Shown: piece after piece, positions 50,967 through 62,538 of the stretch
Position numbering within the stretch: position 1 is the first letter of the stretch
Layout: each line of letters opens with the position of its first letter
Source: Undaria pinnatifida
Lineage: Eukaryota > Sar > Phaeophyceae > Laminariales > Alariaceae
Direction of reading: 5' to 3'
Length of the DNA stretch: 64,000 bases
Assembly: GCA_012845835.1 (NCBI GenBank)
Contig: JABAKD010000028.1
Coordinates: 689,501 to 753,500 of the forward strand
Notes under the pieces: model-generated
What the model was told of the DNA's origin: nothing
Databases searched by the model: none
What the model saw: the letters and a program-made list of their open reading frames with translations, nothing else
Made by a program: the position numbers and the translations under genes

Positions 50967-53589
50967 CCAACATCACGTTCGCAAGTGAGCGGATCTGGGG
51001 TACGTGATGCTGTCTACCAGGGCATGTTGTACGGATAACGCACATGCGAGTCTGGACGCATCTCAACATTGTGTTACGACGCTTGCACACCTCGGATAAC
51101 GTAACACTCGGATACCATGGTATCATAGCACTTAGCTACGTTATGGCATGGGGCCTAAAACAGCGGCTGGGCGACGCCCTAACGTAGTGTTAGCACTGGA
51201 GAAGCAACCGCATAAAACGCTAGCATTATTCAGTGTTAAAATGCATATCGGCGAACGTCATATGTGTACCTGTTATAGCCATTTTTTTTTCTTCGGACAC
51301 ATGTCTTCGTGCTCGCACCTTTGTCCGAAACGTTGTGGGGGGTGGGCACAATTCGACCGTTCGGGTCACGTTGCCGGAGGTTTGGGCGCGATCCGTGCAG
51401 TGCGTCGCGCGTGGCAAGCCTTGCCAACTTTCTTGGCCTTGGACATGGATAAGGCAAATCCCCGGGTTTCCGCAACATCGAGCATCGTGTGTGCGTACAA
51501 AGGGCATACCTTTTTTATGGTATTAGACTATACCCTTTGCGTGCCTACCAGACCCAAAGGTAACATTAACATTCGGTCTGTTTTTCGCCCCCTCTCATGA
51601 ACACAACCATGAGCACAGCCAACACGCAGAGAGCACAACAACGTTAAACACTACAGCAGATAACAATGCGCTTGTGTGGCACATCTATCTGCGCCGTACT
51701 GCTGCGGCTAGTTGGTTCTTTCGGGGCCTGCTTCGTATATGTAATCGATGACCTGTCTTTTGCTGCTGTTGTAGGCGGCATCGCCATTCTGGACGAAAAT
51801 GTTAGGACCGTTTGGACCTAAGGCTTTTCCATCAATGGTTCTCTTATCATATTCTATTTCCGATCATGTTTATTTGTGTTTCTCTCCCCCCGCGAGCACA
51901 CACCCAACCATGAGTGGACAAAAACAGTGAACATGCAGATAACACAGACAACGCTACAACCGTGCCCAGCAGCACAAGCAACAGCAGGCAACATCATCAT
52001 GCGCGTGTGGCATACCCATACGTGGTGTACTGTGCTACATACACAGCAGTGCAGCAGTATACGTACAACAACCGATGGTTTGGTTGGTAGTCGAACTTCG
52101 CGAGGCAGAGTAAATTCGTCTCCTCGAGGGGACGATTTTGAATCGGACGATCAAAAAATAACCCAGCGTGATTTTTTTTACTCTAAAAAGCAAACAGCAG
52201 TGGATATATGCGCTGATGCTCCATGAGAGAGGGCTTCTCTATCTCAGCGACAATAGAAGCCGTAAAGCTCCTCGTTCCGTGCACTTTCTGCGACGAGCTG
52301 GTGGTGAAAGGGAACGATTGCCCATCCGGGCGTGGATCACTCGTCGTGCAAGTTCAACATCTGGCTCAACAAGACAATAAGAGTATTGTAGTTGTAGTAC
52401 CTATTCTGAAATGGCTGATTCCCACAAGAAACAAAGAAAAAATCATCGAAACCAACCACGATAGATTGACCGCGCACGGAACAACTGCTGTTACCTTTTT
52501 TGCCGAATGAAAATCCACCTTTCGTCCAATTTTTTTGCACCACGCAATTTTTCATTTTTCAGAACTGCCCGTGCAAAAAGTCCTCATCGTGAGAGTACTC
52601 GTGCTGGACACGTACTGATGGGATTACCACTTCTTCACGGCTCTCCACCACGAGGGGGAGAGAGCGAACCGTCCCCGGGAGGGCGCCTCCCCACACTCCG
52701 CTTCTCGAGCTGCGGACAAAAACATAGTTTTCACTACCACCAGGTGCATGTTATTTGCCCACAGGCAGTCAGATGTTGGATGACTTGACATGTTGGAATT
52801 CGTTCTTGCACCACTCCCCGAGGCACATCCCGGAGAGGAACCTTGTAACGCAGTAACGTCTCGTCGGCTCTGGTACGTACGGTAAACGTGTTACGCCTTG
52901 ATCGGTGCGCGTACACGCGTCGTAACACACAGCAAATCGACTCTCTGCTACAACCAGCTGGCAATTTCGTGGAACAAGCCAAGTGGTAAACTGGGGAAAC
53001 CCACCAACCCCAGCAGCGAAGAGAGATTGGGTTGGTGAGGTTTAACCTCGTGCACAGCTTAGATTTGTATACATCATGTCAGTATACTCCGGTTAACCTG
53101 GTATGCGCTGCCCCACTAGGGACTGCCAGGTACCATCATGTAATACTACGGTAAAATTGTCTGTTACACCTGTCGCGGTGCTAGTATAGCAGCAGTATTT
53201 GACGGTGTGCTATAAATACCAGTATGTTCCCATCTCATTACATACGGCAGTACTTGTACTTCTGATGTGCACGCCTTAATAGTTGTTGTTCCCACATTAA
53301 CTCGCATATAATAGTATGTTGATGAGGATTAAGGTAGACTCTCAGATAAAACATACCAGGCATACGTACAGGAAAAAAAGGAAATAGCAGATAAAAGGAG
53401 AAGATGTGGGGAAAGGAAATGGGCAAATGGTTGGCGGAAGATACCACTGCATTATGGTGCGATCATTCGACTTCATGTTAGGTGCTACTGCTGCTAGATA
53501 TTCGATTTATATCGGAAAGGCATGTATTAATACGGTACATTGTCGGAGGGCAAAAACAATAATAATAGTATCGCGTACCACATATATAA

Positions 53590-54420
53590 TGCCTACATAT
53601 ATGCGACCTAAACCTGGTAAAACCCCTTCTTCCCCCCTTCAAACCGCCAATCCCCCCCTCCCCTTTTTTTTCCCCGCTCCCTCTTGCTCAAGCGCTCCAC
53701 TTGACATCGAAATCACCTTATAATCTTACTTAGAGCCATCCATGCCGCTGCTCCAATTCATCCTCCCCCACCCCCCAACGCCCCCTCCTTCCCCACCACC
53801 CGCACCATCGCCTAGACCTAGCACCACGCGTACAGCAAAACCCCTACATATGTGCGACCTAAAGCTGTTAAAAACTATTTTGCCCCTCCCCCCCCCCGCC
53901 TACCCGCCCCCCCGAACACTCCGCCCTCTCCTCACTGGCTGTACGACTTACAGGATATACACATTACACTGGTGCATTCCTTTTAAAACCGTCAAATTTA
54001 TTCCCTTCAAGGATTTATGGTTTCCACGCACATTTTGAGTTGTCCCGCCCATCCCCCCCCCCCGCTCCCTCCTGTTTATACCCATGCCCCCACGCCCTTA
54101 AAAACTCCACCCTCCCCTCACCGGTTATACGACTCAAAGGATAGACTTGGTAAACTGATGCATTTCCTTTCACAGCTGTCAGATTTTGTCCCCCTCAAAA
54201 ACGGGTTTTATAGAGTCCGCGCACAGACTGACCAACATCACCCCGTTGACCCTGATAGCTACACTGCTGTAGTTCCAAGGGGAGTCGCCGACCTATATCC
54301 TTAATGAGGACACACAACCCGTAACACGCGCGATCGGAGTATCACACACAGCTTGCAAAGATGAGCTTCGACAGAATCTTCGATCTCACAGCTGGAGTGT
54401 AGACTATAGACTACATATTT
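53590..54420 (+). repeat. Left arm of a large inverted repeat pair
   Basis: Blocks occur in reverse complement at 56505-57480: CCCCGCTCCCTCTTGCTCAA, CTGGTGCATTCC with AAAACCGTCAAATTTAT, ATGGTTTCCACGCAC, CCACCCTCCCCTCACCGGTTA, GTCAGATTTTGTCCCCCTCA, TGACCAACATCACCCCGTTG and CGCGATCGGAGTATCACACA. It also contains the R2 unit and an unoccupied MITE target at 54301-54304. Confidence 0.85.
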
Positions 54421-56504
54421 ATATTTTATCATGTACTGCCGTACCAAGTGGCAGTACTCGTATAGACCATGTATATTGTATAGGTCCATGTATATGGTGC
54501 GTGGGTGCACTATATCTCGAATAAAATCATGGAGCCATGCTGCCGGTTTGAAGTGGTTGCCTCAACTGCTGCTGTATCAATCGTTTACAAACACAACTGC
54601 TGAGTGTACTCGTAATCACCGCACAACACTCGAGAGCCGCGAGACACAGTCAGAAGCACACTACATCATCCCCCAACCACAGCACCACCGCACACAAAAC
54701 ATGCATACACAAACCACTTCATACCTGAGAGAACCCGGTGAACCCACGAGCACAGGAGGGTAGTGCTAATACCGCCAGCCACGCCCATCTGCCCCCCCTC
54801 CGCCGCCTATGTGTTGTTGTGGTTGCCGTTCTACCCAGAGCTCCTTTCCGCTCTCTTGGCACCGTGCAAGCTATCCGATGGGGGGCGCCCATCATGATCC
54901 TCTCCACCAAAAAAAAGTAGCCCAAGCTAGCTTCGCTTATGTAGCTATGATAACGAACTGCTCCTTATATAGCTTCGTGTAGCTGGCTGGCCGGCTAGCC
55001 GGCTGGATGGATGGGCGGTAAGCCCGTGCCCGAGACAGATCGTCTGCAAGTTGGGATTGCAAACAAAGGAAGGCAAGGGCACGTGCCGCGCAGTGAGTAC
55101 CACTCACGGGGTTGCGCCGCCAGCGCAGAGTAGCACGAAATATACTGCTTTCAAGAGTCCTCCAAGAAATGTTGCATTTAGAAAAGTGATCCAGCATTAA
55201 TTCCAAGTAATTTTGTACCAAAAAAATGGGAGTAAATGATGGATAGCTGAGATATCAGGCGTGCTGTACCAGGTGGTAGTACAATGGACATGCATATCAA
55301 GGTGCAGCAGGCTCGCGCAAAGAGGCTCGCTAAGTGGCGACTCCACCAGACGCTGGGCTAAGAGGGGTGGTAGGGATGGAGAGATGCCGACAGCAGTGGC
55401 TCTAGCTGCGTGCCTTGCCAGGTGCTGCGTGAGTCTTGCTAATGCTGCTGTGCTGGGCTTGCGGCGACCGGAGTTTTTTTTCAGAAAAGGAGGATGATGG
55501 ACTATTCATGTACAAGGCCGGACTTCCAACAAGGGCAGCCCACCAGTAGAAATGCTGTGCAGGAGCACGCAACCACACATCCATTGCGGCTGCCTACCCT
55601 AGACAAGGCGTGATCAATTTAGTTGAAGTGCATCAAACGTTCGTCAATACTGACTGTGTGCTGCTGCTGCCGCTGCTGTTGCTGCTACCGCTGCCGCTGC
55701 TGCTGCTGCTGCTGGCCGCTCTCTCTGCTGCTGTGTATAACGCAATGAAGCTAAAGCGAACATGCTCTTTCGGTAGGACGTCTTTCCCTGCTCACCTCCT
55801 TTCTCGCGCCAGCAGATGCGCTGCCTGCGTGCCGACCACAACTACGCTGTAGCTCTGACTCCTCCCAGGAAAGCAGGGTAGTCGCTTGGGACGATAGGAT
55901 AGGTGGAGACAGCGTAATGACTTCGCCTGTGTGATCGTGAAGGACAACATGCAAAATTGAGGGGTTGTGTGTCCAAATCTCGAAAATGACGGTTTCATTT
56001 TTGGCAATTTGTGAGTTGGGCCGTTTGTTTGTATAGGATACAGGATAATAAAGCGACATCATCAGTTACGTAGTAACGACCCGCGAACAAGTCAAAGTAT
56101 CGTATTACTCGTGCTTTTTACCTTGCTTTTTACGGTGTGTGCAGTGTACGGTGCGTGGTGTATCATAGATCACACATGAGTAGATTGTGCTGTTGTATGT
56201 AACGAACGGCAAGCCGTGCGAGACGATAGCGCGTGGTGGCAACAAATTACAGAGAGCTACTTACTGTTATATCGTACCTCGTACCTCGCGCTACAGCAAC
56301 ATTTTATAACTAATTTTCAAGGACGTCAGCCGTGAAACATTTTGTATCGCCACAGAGCTTATTGTATATATACCTGGTACCTCCCGCAGGAACGATAAAC
56401 TGGATGTCTGAGTGTACTCTGGTATGTATGTGTGATGAGTGTCGATACGAGGTACAGCAATAATACTCATAGTATTAATAGGTAGAATTATTGTGAAAAT
56501 ATCA

Positions 56505-57480
56505 ATACACTCCAGCTAGCTGTGAGATCGAAGATTTTGTCGAAACTCATCTTTGCAAGCTGTGTGTGATACTCCGATCGCGCGTATTACGGGTTGTGTG
56601 TCCTCATTATTAAGGATATAGGTCGGCGACTCCCCTTGCAACGACAGTGTAGCTATCAGGGTCAACAGGGTGATGTTGGTCAGTCTGTGCGCGGAAACTA
56701 TAAAACCCGTTTCTGAGGGGGACAATCTGACAGCTAGCTGTGTGGAAGGAAATGCATCAGTTTATCAAGTGAATCCTGTAAGTCGAATAACCGGTGAAGG
56801 GAGGGGAGGGCGGAGTTTTCAAGGACGTGGGGGCCTGGCTTTGATCAAAAGGGAGCGGGGGTGGGGGGGGGGGGGGGGGAGGGGAGGAGGGGGGCAGCTC
56901 AATTTGTGCGTGGAAACTATAAATTCTTTCAAGGGGATAAATCTGACGGTTTTGGAGAGAATGCACCAGTTTATCATTGGGGGGGGGGGCGGGGCAGCTC
57001 AATCTGTGCGTGGAAACTATACATCCTCTTCAAGGAGATAATTGTGACGGTTTTGGAAAGAATGCACAAGTTTATCATGTATATCCTGCAAGTCGTACAA
57101 CCAGTGAGTAGAGGGTGGAGCGTTCGAGGGGGTGGGGGTGGGGTGGGGGGGTGGGAGAGGGGGGGGGGGGGTGGGGGGGGGGGGGCGAAAGGGCTTTAGG
57201 TCGCATAGATGTAGGGGTTTGCTATACGCGTGGTGCTAGGTCTAGGCGATGGTGCGGGTGGTGGGGAAGGAGGGGGCGTTGGGGGCGGGGGTGGGTGGGA
57301 ATTGCAGCAGCGGCAGGGATGACTCTAGAAAGATAATGAGGTGATATCCAGTGCGTGGAAGTGTTTATTACTCCGGCGGATTTCGATACTAGGGGTGGGG
57401 CGTTTGAGCAAGAGAGAGCGGGGGAAAAAAAAGGGGGGGGGGGGGGGGGGCGGGAGGGTTTTCTAGAGGTTTAGGTCACA
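56505..57480 (-). repeat. Right arm of the large inverted repeat pair
   Basis: Reverse complement of 53590-54420 with expanded G runs (56860-56885, 57155-57187, 57435-57452). Spacer between arms is about 2.1 kb (54421-56504), with no recognised gene. Confidence 0.85.
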
Positions 57481-57960
57481 TATAATATTAAAGTACACTC
57501 GAGCTGTGAGATCACCAAACTCATCTTTGCAAGATTGTGTTTATACTCCGATCGCGCGTATTAATCATATATGTGGGGGCTTGCTGTACGCGTGGTGCTA
57601 GGTCTAGGCGATCGTGCGGGTGGTGGAGAAGGAGGGGGCGTTGGAGGCGGGGGGGGGGAGGGATGAATGAAAGCTACGTCATGGATGGATAGAAAGATAA
57701 TGACGTGATAACAATTGCTTAGAAGTGTTTTTTACTCTGGCCGATTTCGATTGTAAGTGGGGCGTTTGAACAAACTGGGTGGGGAAAAAAAAAAGGGGGG
57801 GGGGCGGGGGGGGGGAGGAGGGCGGAAATGATTTGGAGCTACGGCATGGATGGCTAGAAAGATAACAAGATGATATCAGCTGGCTGGTAGTGTTTACTGC
57901 TCTGTTAGATTTTGATTTTAGGTGGGGCGTTTGAACAAGAGGGATCGGGGGGGGGGGGCA
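57200..57960 (+). repeat. Tandem duplications, units of about 350 and 150 bp
   Basis: GTACGCGTGGTGCTAGGTCT and AAGGAGGGGGCGTTGG recur at about 57220 and 57590. TAGAAAGATAA ... GGTGGGGCGTTTGARCAA recurs at about 57330, 57690 and 57860. The array continues the right arm of the inverted repeat. Confidence 0.8.
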
Positions 57961-58189
57961 TTTCAATAATGTGCGCGGAAACTATAAACCCTTAGACGGG
58001 ACAAATCTGACGGTTGTAGCAAGAAGACATCCCTTTATATCGCCTGCCTGGTAATGTTAATTATTCCAGAAGGTTTGATGTTACATGTGTAGTATGCAAC
58101 CCAGTTCTTAGGTGTAGTAAACAACGTGTTAAAAGCTTAATAATTTGTTATTGTACATTGATCGGAGGATAGAATATTTCAATCGATAG

Positions 58190-58760
58190 TAGAGTTGCCA
58201 TTTTTTCTGGCACCACTCATTATAAGAAAGAGATACGTATTGCCAAATACAACAGGCGAGGGAGGTGATGTGGTCATGCAATGTCACCGCCATCGAGCAC
58301 GAGAGGGAGAAATGCGAATCGTCAGTGTTTTGAAAGGAACGCTTGGTGTACATGCTCTCAATTACGTTACATAGTTAGGCATACTTCGCTTGGCATAGGT
58401 TGGGAGGCGATCATCATGCAGACGGTAAGTACGAAATACCCTACGTAATAGGTTGGTAGTGTGGTTTACCGCAATTTTAATATACCTGCCTGTACTTCAT
58501 TTTCACATTATTATTATTGTGTCAAATGTACGATTTTTACGCCCATGATTTTTACCGTGCCGATGTGGGGCTATGAGGTCGCCAATTTTAAGACAGAGAT
58601 ACATCTAACAAAAATACAGCAAGCGAGGAGACGTGGGCATGCGATGTCACCACTATTGAACGCGAGGGTGACTTTGCTTCGTTAGGCATATGCTACAGCG
58701 TTTGGTAGAGGTTGCCAGGCGATCATGCAGACGTTCGGAGGCACGAAATACCCTGCGTAA
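58190..58760 (+). repeat. Two-copy tandem duplication, about 370 bp unit
   Basis: Copy 1 (58190-58460) and copy 2 (58560-58770) share AAGAGATACR, ACAGGCGAGGGAGG against CAGCAAGCGAGGAG, CATGCRATGTCACC, TTAGGCATA, GGCGATCATGCAGACG and ACGAAATACCCT. Confidence 0.75.
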
Positions 58761-59094
58761 TAGATTGTTATAACGGTAATGAACACGCATACACGCTCCT
58801 CACGCATCTCGTTCAGATAGACGACGTGTATGGTTTGCTTTCAGGTAGGCGCGTACGATGTCGAGAAATCGATCACCCCACACGACGACGAAACCGATCA
58901 TGGCGCGCCCGCCCCGCATTTATTTGCTAAAAGTGCTGCTTGCTGCTGCTGCTGCTGTATGATAAGATTTTGTTGGATGTTGGTAAAGTTTGCGCTGCAG
59001 ACAGCTCCAGACAAGCACCGATAGTTTACAGTTGTACCAATACTGCTAGCTACCCGTTGAAGGTGTACAATGATACACGAACATCAGAGGTAGT

Positions 59095-59700
59095 CTGCCT
59101 TTGTGGTGTGAAGAGCTTGCTTTCTTTGCATCATTATGGTTTTTGGTTGTTAGCAGTCATCAGGACAGAAGAAAAAGATATTTCCTAACGAAAGCAAAAA
59201 AACACGAATAATCCTGATCAAATGTCTTTTTTTTTTCTTTTTTTTTTTATCCTCCGGCGGATGGGGAAAAATAAAGCTTTAGCTCACCACACTATCAAAT
59301 GTCGTCGCGAATCCTGAGATTTTTGGTTCTGAAATGTCACGTTTTTTCAGAATAAAATCACGTTTTGTGTCAGGAATCCTGTCAGTTTTGCTTGATGGAA
59401 AATGTTAAAACGGTTCAAATTCTGGATTCGTTACCTAGCTAGGTATTCTTTGTCTGGTGTGCAGAGCTTTCTTTGCATGTTGGGTTTTAGTTTTTAGCAG
59501 TCAAGAAAACAGAAAATATTTCCAAACGTTCGAACGCAAAATCACGAATGATCCTGACTACAATTGTCACGATTCCTGAGATGTTTGGTTTCTGAAATGT
59601 CACGTTTTCAAACAAATAATCAGGCTTGTTTTTGTCAGGAATCCCGTCAGTTTGATGGAAAATAAATGTTGAAACGGTTCAAAGTCCGGATTCCTGGCGG
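59095..59700 (+). repeat. Tandem duplication, first unit interrupted by a retroposon
   Basis: Unit 1 (59095-59440) and unit 2 (59450-59700) share TTTGCATGTTGGGTTT-like, AGCAGTCA, CAGAAAATATTTCC, CACGAATRATCCTGA, CCTGAGATKTTTGGTT, CTGAAATGTCACGTTTT and GTCAGGAATCCYGTCAG. Unit 1 has a tailed retroposon at 59227-59293 that unit 2 lacks. Confidence 0.88.
59227..59293 (-). mobile_element. Short A-tailed retroposon, 5'-truncated copy
   Basis: Flanked by ATCAAATGTC at 59217-59226 and 59294-59303 (exact 10 bp target duplication). On the minus strand it reads GTGTGGTGAGCTAAAGCTTT, ATTTTTCCCCATCCGCCGGA and GGATA followed by an A run with one G. It lacks the 5' hairpin of the copy at 47805-47898. Confidence 0.85.
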
Positions 59701-60039
59701 ATATCACGCGAAAATCTCGAACTTTTTTTTTGTCACTAATATCCGATTCCTGGCTTTTTTTTGTGTTCCTTAGGAACGACCTTAACGATCATATCGTAGA
59801 GAGTTTTCTTGGTTTTGTCAGGAATCTGGAATGTATGTAGCAAAAAATAAAGATTGCTATAATTGCGATGATATTAATACCAGGTTAGGTACGTATCATA
59901 CGATGAACGATGTCACTCAACGACATTGCAACGACATGATTGATGACGCAGAGTGCAGAGTACATTCGTTCGTACTACTCATCGTAATGACCATTCAACG
60001 ATTCCTCTTCTCGGCGGGTCGTGCACTCATTCATTCATG

Positions 60040-60440
60040 AATGAACAGGATTTCGTGCAGATCAGTTTCGACAAAATCTTCGATCTCACAGAAGAAGCCG
60101 GAGTGTATTTTTATTTTTATAATATAGTCTGCGAGGGGGGGCGTAGTGTGGGTGGACAGATCAGTTTGATGTGAATCGGAGCGCACACAAATACATTATA
60201 ATGTAGACCTGATATAGCTACACTGTGGTTCCAAGGGGAGTCGCCGACCTATATCCTTAACCCATTTAGAGCCCCCGAACCCCTCCCCATACTATATCCA
60301 AGTAATTTAGTCCCCAAAAATGGCTTTCCAGTTGTAAAGGGGTTAATGAGGACACACAACCCGTAATACGCGCGATCGGAGCATCACACACAGCTTGCAA
60401 ATATGAGTTTCGACAAAATCTTCGATCTCACAGGTGGAGC
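60040..60440 (+). repeat. R2 repeat copies, one split by a MITE
   Basis: A first partial copy (60055-60110, CAGTTTCGACAAAATCTTCG) and a second fuller one (60210-60440) that contains AGTCGCCGACCTATATCC, the 90 bp MITE, then TGAGGACACACAACCCG and CGATCTCACAGGTGGAGC. Confidence 0.85.
60257..60346 (-). mobile_element. TTAA-type MITE, intact copy f with a visible empty target elsewhere
   Basis: 90 bp including TTAA at both ends, inserted in an R2 copy. The homologous unoccupied sequence at 54293-54312 reads CTATATCCTTAATGAGGACA, so exactly one TTAA plus 82 bp was gained. Ends CCCATTTAGAG and TTGTAAAGGGG. A TTAA duplication and CCC/GGG ends are the piggyBac pattern. Confidence 0.93.
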
Positions 60441-61099
60441 GTATTTTTATTTTTATAGTGCGAGGGATACAACACGGGCAGATCAGATGTTGTGTCCTTT
60501 CAATGCCTTTCATGCATGTACTTCGAAGCATACCAACAAAGGTTAGGGTTTTTCTGTCGCAAGTGATGAACAGCACAACAACCCAACGTTCCGCATGGTA
60601 TTATACCGTTATACTGTACTACCACTATACGATAATACATAGTTTTGGCGGTAAAAGCGCTTGCTTGCGCCTTGCGAAGGTTTAAGCAACGACCACAGCA
60701 ACACCACTATCACTAGTCTATACAACTGCCAAAAGTACAATAGATACGTACTAGGCTGTGGTTGACAAAGCGACGAGGACTATTCGCCGTGTATATACCA
60801 GGTAGGTACGTACACAGAAATACATGCGGCTGTGTGTGAGAAATAACAATGCTGGAACCTTCGATTTCGACGGGGTGTTATAAGGCTTAGTTTAGGTAAG
60901 CTATTGGTTAACCTTGTGCAAGTGGTCAAACGGACTAATGCCCCACTAGACTAAATACCTTAACATGAGATCTTTGTTCCATCCCCCGCCACCGGCAGGA
61001 GAGGGGAAGAGGATTTTTGTTATTATGTCCTTATTTTTTTTCGCTCATCCCAATCTATTATTACTTTTTTGTGCACTTTTTCTTTCTCTTTCTCTCCCT

Positions 61100-61240
61100 C
61101 CATAGACGTAGACTCGGATCCGGGGTCACTAAGCAGGCTCTTCTCCCCCCTCCCCACTGCGGTGTTTTTGCGCCTTCTTGTTTTAGTCGCGATAATAATT
61201 CAGCGCGTTCTTCTCTCGTCGACTCGCGTCTATCTATCTG
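61100..61240 (-). repeat. Dispersed repeat R7, opposite-strand copy
   Basis: On the minus strand: GCGAGTCGACGAGAGAAGAA, CGCAGTGGGGAGGGGGGAGA, AGAGCCTGCTTAGTGACCCC and GGATCCGAGTCTACGTC. It is uninterrupted where the 47745 copy carries the retroposon. Confidence 0.75.
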
Positions 61241-61329
61241 TCGTTGTGTGGGTTATATCGGTAAGGGAAAAAACACTACCCACTACCTACCATCATGGCC
61301 CGTGCTTTCTTGCCATTAATATATCTCTG

Positions 61330-61470
61330 GGAGGGGGGGGGGGGGGGGGGGGGGGGGGGTACTCATTTGCTGGCCTTAGTCATTTGACCATTGACCACGC
61401 ATCCCTTTCGAGACGGAGCACCGTTCCTACTCCTAATAGAAACACCTCCAACATTTGGGCGCTCGTTACG
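61330..61470 (+). repeat. Dispersed repeat R3, fullest copy, with G run
   Basis: A run of about 28 G (61332-61359), then TACTCATTTGCTGGCCTTAG, CATTGACCACGCATCCCTTT, CGAGACGGAGCACCGTTCC and GAAACACCTCCAACATTTGG. Confidence 0.8.
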
Positions 61471-61499
61471 CCTCTTCTATATATTACATACAAACGGTT

Positions 61500-62538
61500 T
61501 GCTTATCCTATTCCCGTCCTGTTTCGCGGTCTGCGGCCACCATCTATATCCTAGGATAGCGATCGTTTTCTCGCTACTCTCAAGTCTACCAAACTCTTCC
61601 AAGCCACATTCGTCTAATTTCCTCGTCTCCTCCTCTAACACATCCCATTCCCTCATTGCACATTTCACATTCTCCTACTATGTGAGTCCTATTTTATTGT
61701 TGTGCTCTGGGAGGGAGAGGGCACAAAGCACGAGTTGAAGCATGAACGCGTTGTTTTTTGGAACCCGCTCCGACTATTTTTCGCGAACCATTCAGCGGAG
61801 AAAAGTCGCGGTGTCAGTGCCGCTCTCAGCACTCCTCCGGCTTCCCCGCCTCCCGAAAATCAGATACCTGGTGTATGATAAGGGTCCGATGTACTGTATG
61901 TATTCCAGTACACGTAGCGACCCCAAAAATGCCTACCGGACCAGCCCTACTGGACAGGCACGGCTCTGTGTGGCCACAGACTACGAAACCGAGGTGTACA
62001 TCTCGAAAAATACAGTAGGACGTAGTAAGGATATTTGACCATGCAGTGCCGAACGTATTGAATACGATAGAGAACACGATTCGAAGGTGCGGCTATTCAA
62101 AAATCGCTCGCACACTTCTTCCCTGCGAGGCTAACATGCCCCGGGGAAAAAAAGCTGTGAGAGAAAACCGAAAACGGAGAATGGGAAACGAGAAACGGAC
62201 TAGAGAAACCCAGCGGGGAATGGGAATACAAAGGAAACAGATTGAGGAAAACGGGGAGATAATCCACAACAAACAGCAGGACAATCGGAACGCTAGGTAT
62301 GAAACACTGCTCACGGCGAGGAATGCACATCGTAATTACCCTTGCGCGGGGACGGCGCGGAAACCAAGCAGAGAAACATCGGGACACCCCACCCCGCCCA
62401 TGAAAACTTCGCCGTCAAAACCAGAAAAAAAAAAAAAAAAAAAACGAAGAACCAGAGCTCAAAAACAGGAAAACAGGATTCAAACACTCGAGCGTGGCGG
62501 AGGCATGAACATCAACTAATCACGTCCGCGCCTCGAGA
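61500..62538. other. Sequence left of the gypsy relic, possibly its 3' untranslated region or LTR
   Basis: No gene recognised. It holds a 20-base A run (62426-62445) and A-rich stretches on the plus strand. If the gypsy element kept its 3' LTR it would lie here, but I cannot define TG...CA ends or a polypurine tract. Confidence 0.35.

Larger units (their letters stand above)
46236..62538. other. Repeat-rich region without a recognised gene
   Basis: I checked the open frames on both strands and found no domain or conserved motif; the longest (51148-51600, 47292-47708, 54937-55221) have no family features. Identified contents are listed separately. The stretches 46640-47740, 48170-49380, 49450-50100, 50970-53500, 54960-56320 and 60450-61090 appear unique and non-coding to me. 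Start exons of phytoene synthase may hide in 46300-47400. Confidence 0.5.

Noticed and set aside
51148-51600. 150-codon plus-strand open frame
   Set aside because: No recognisable motif, composition like its surroundings, and no splice or neighbour support.
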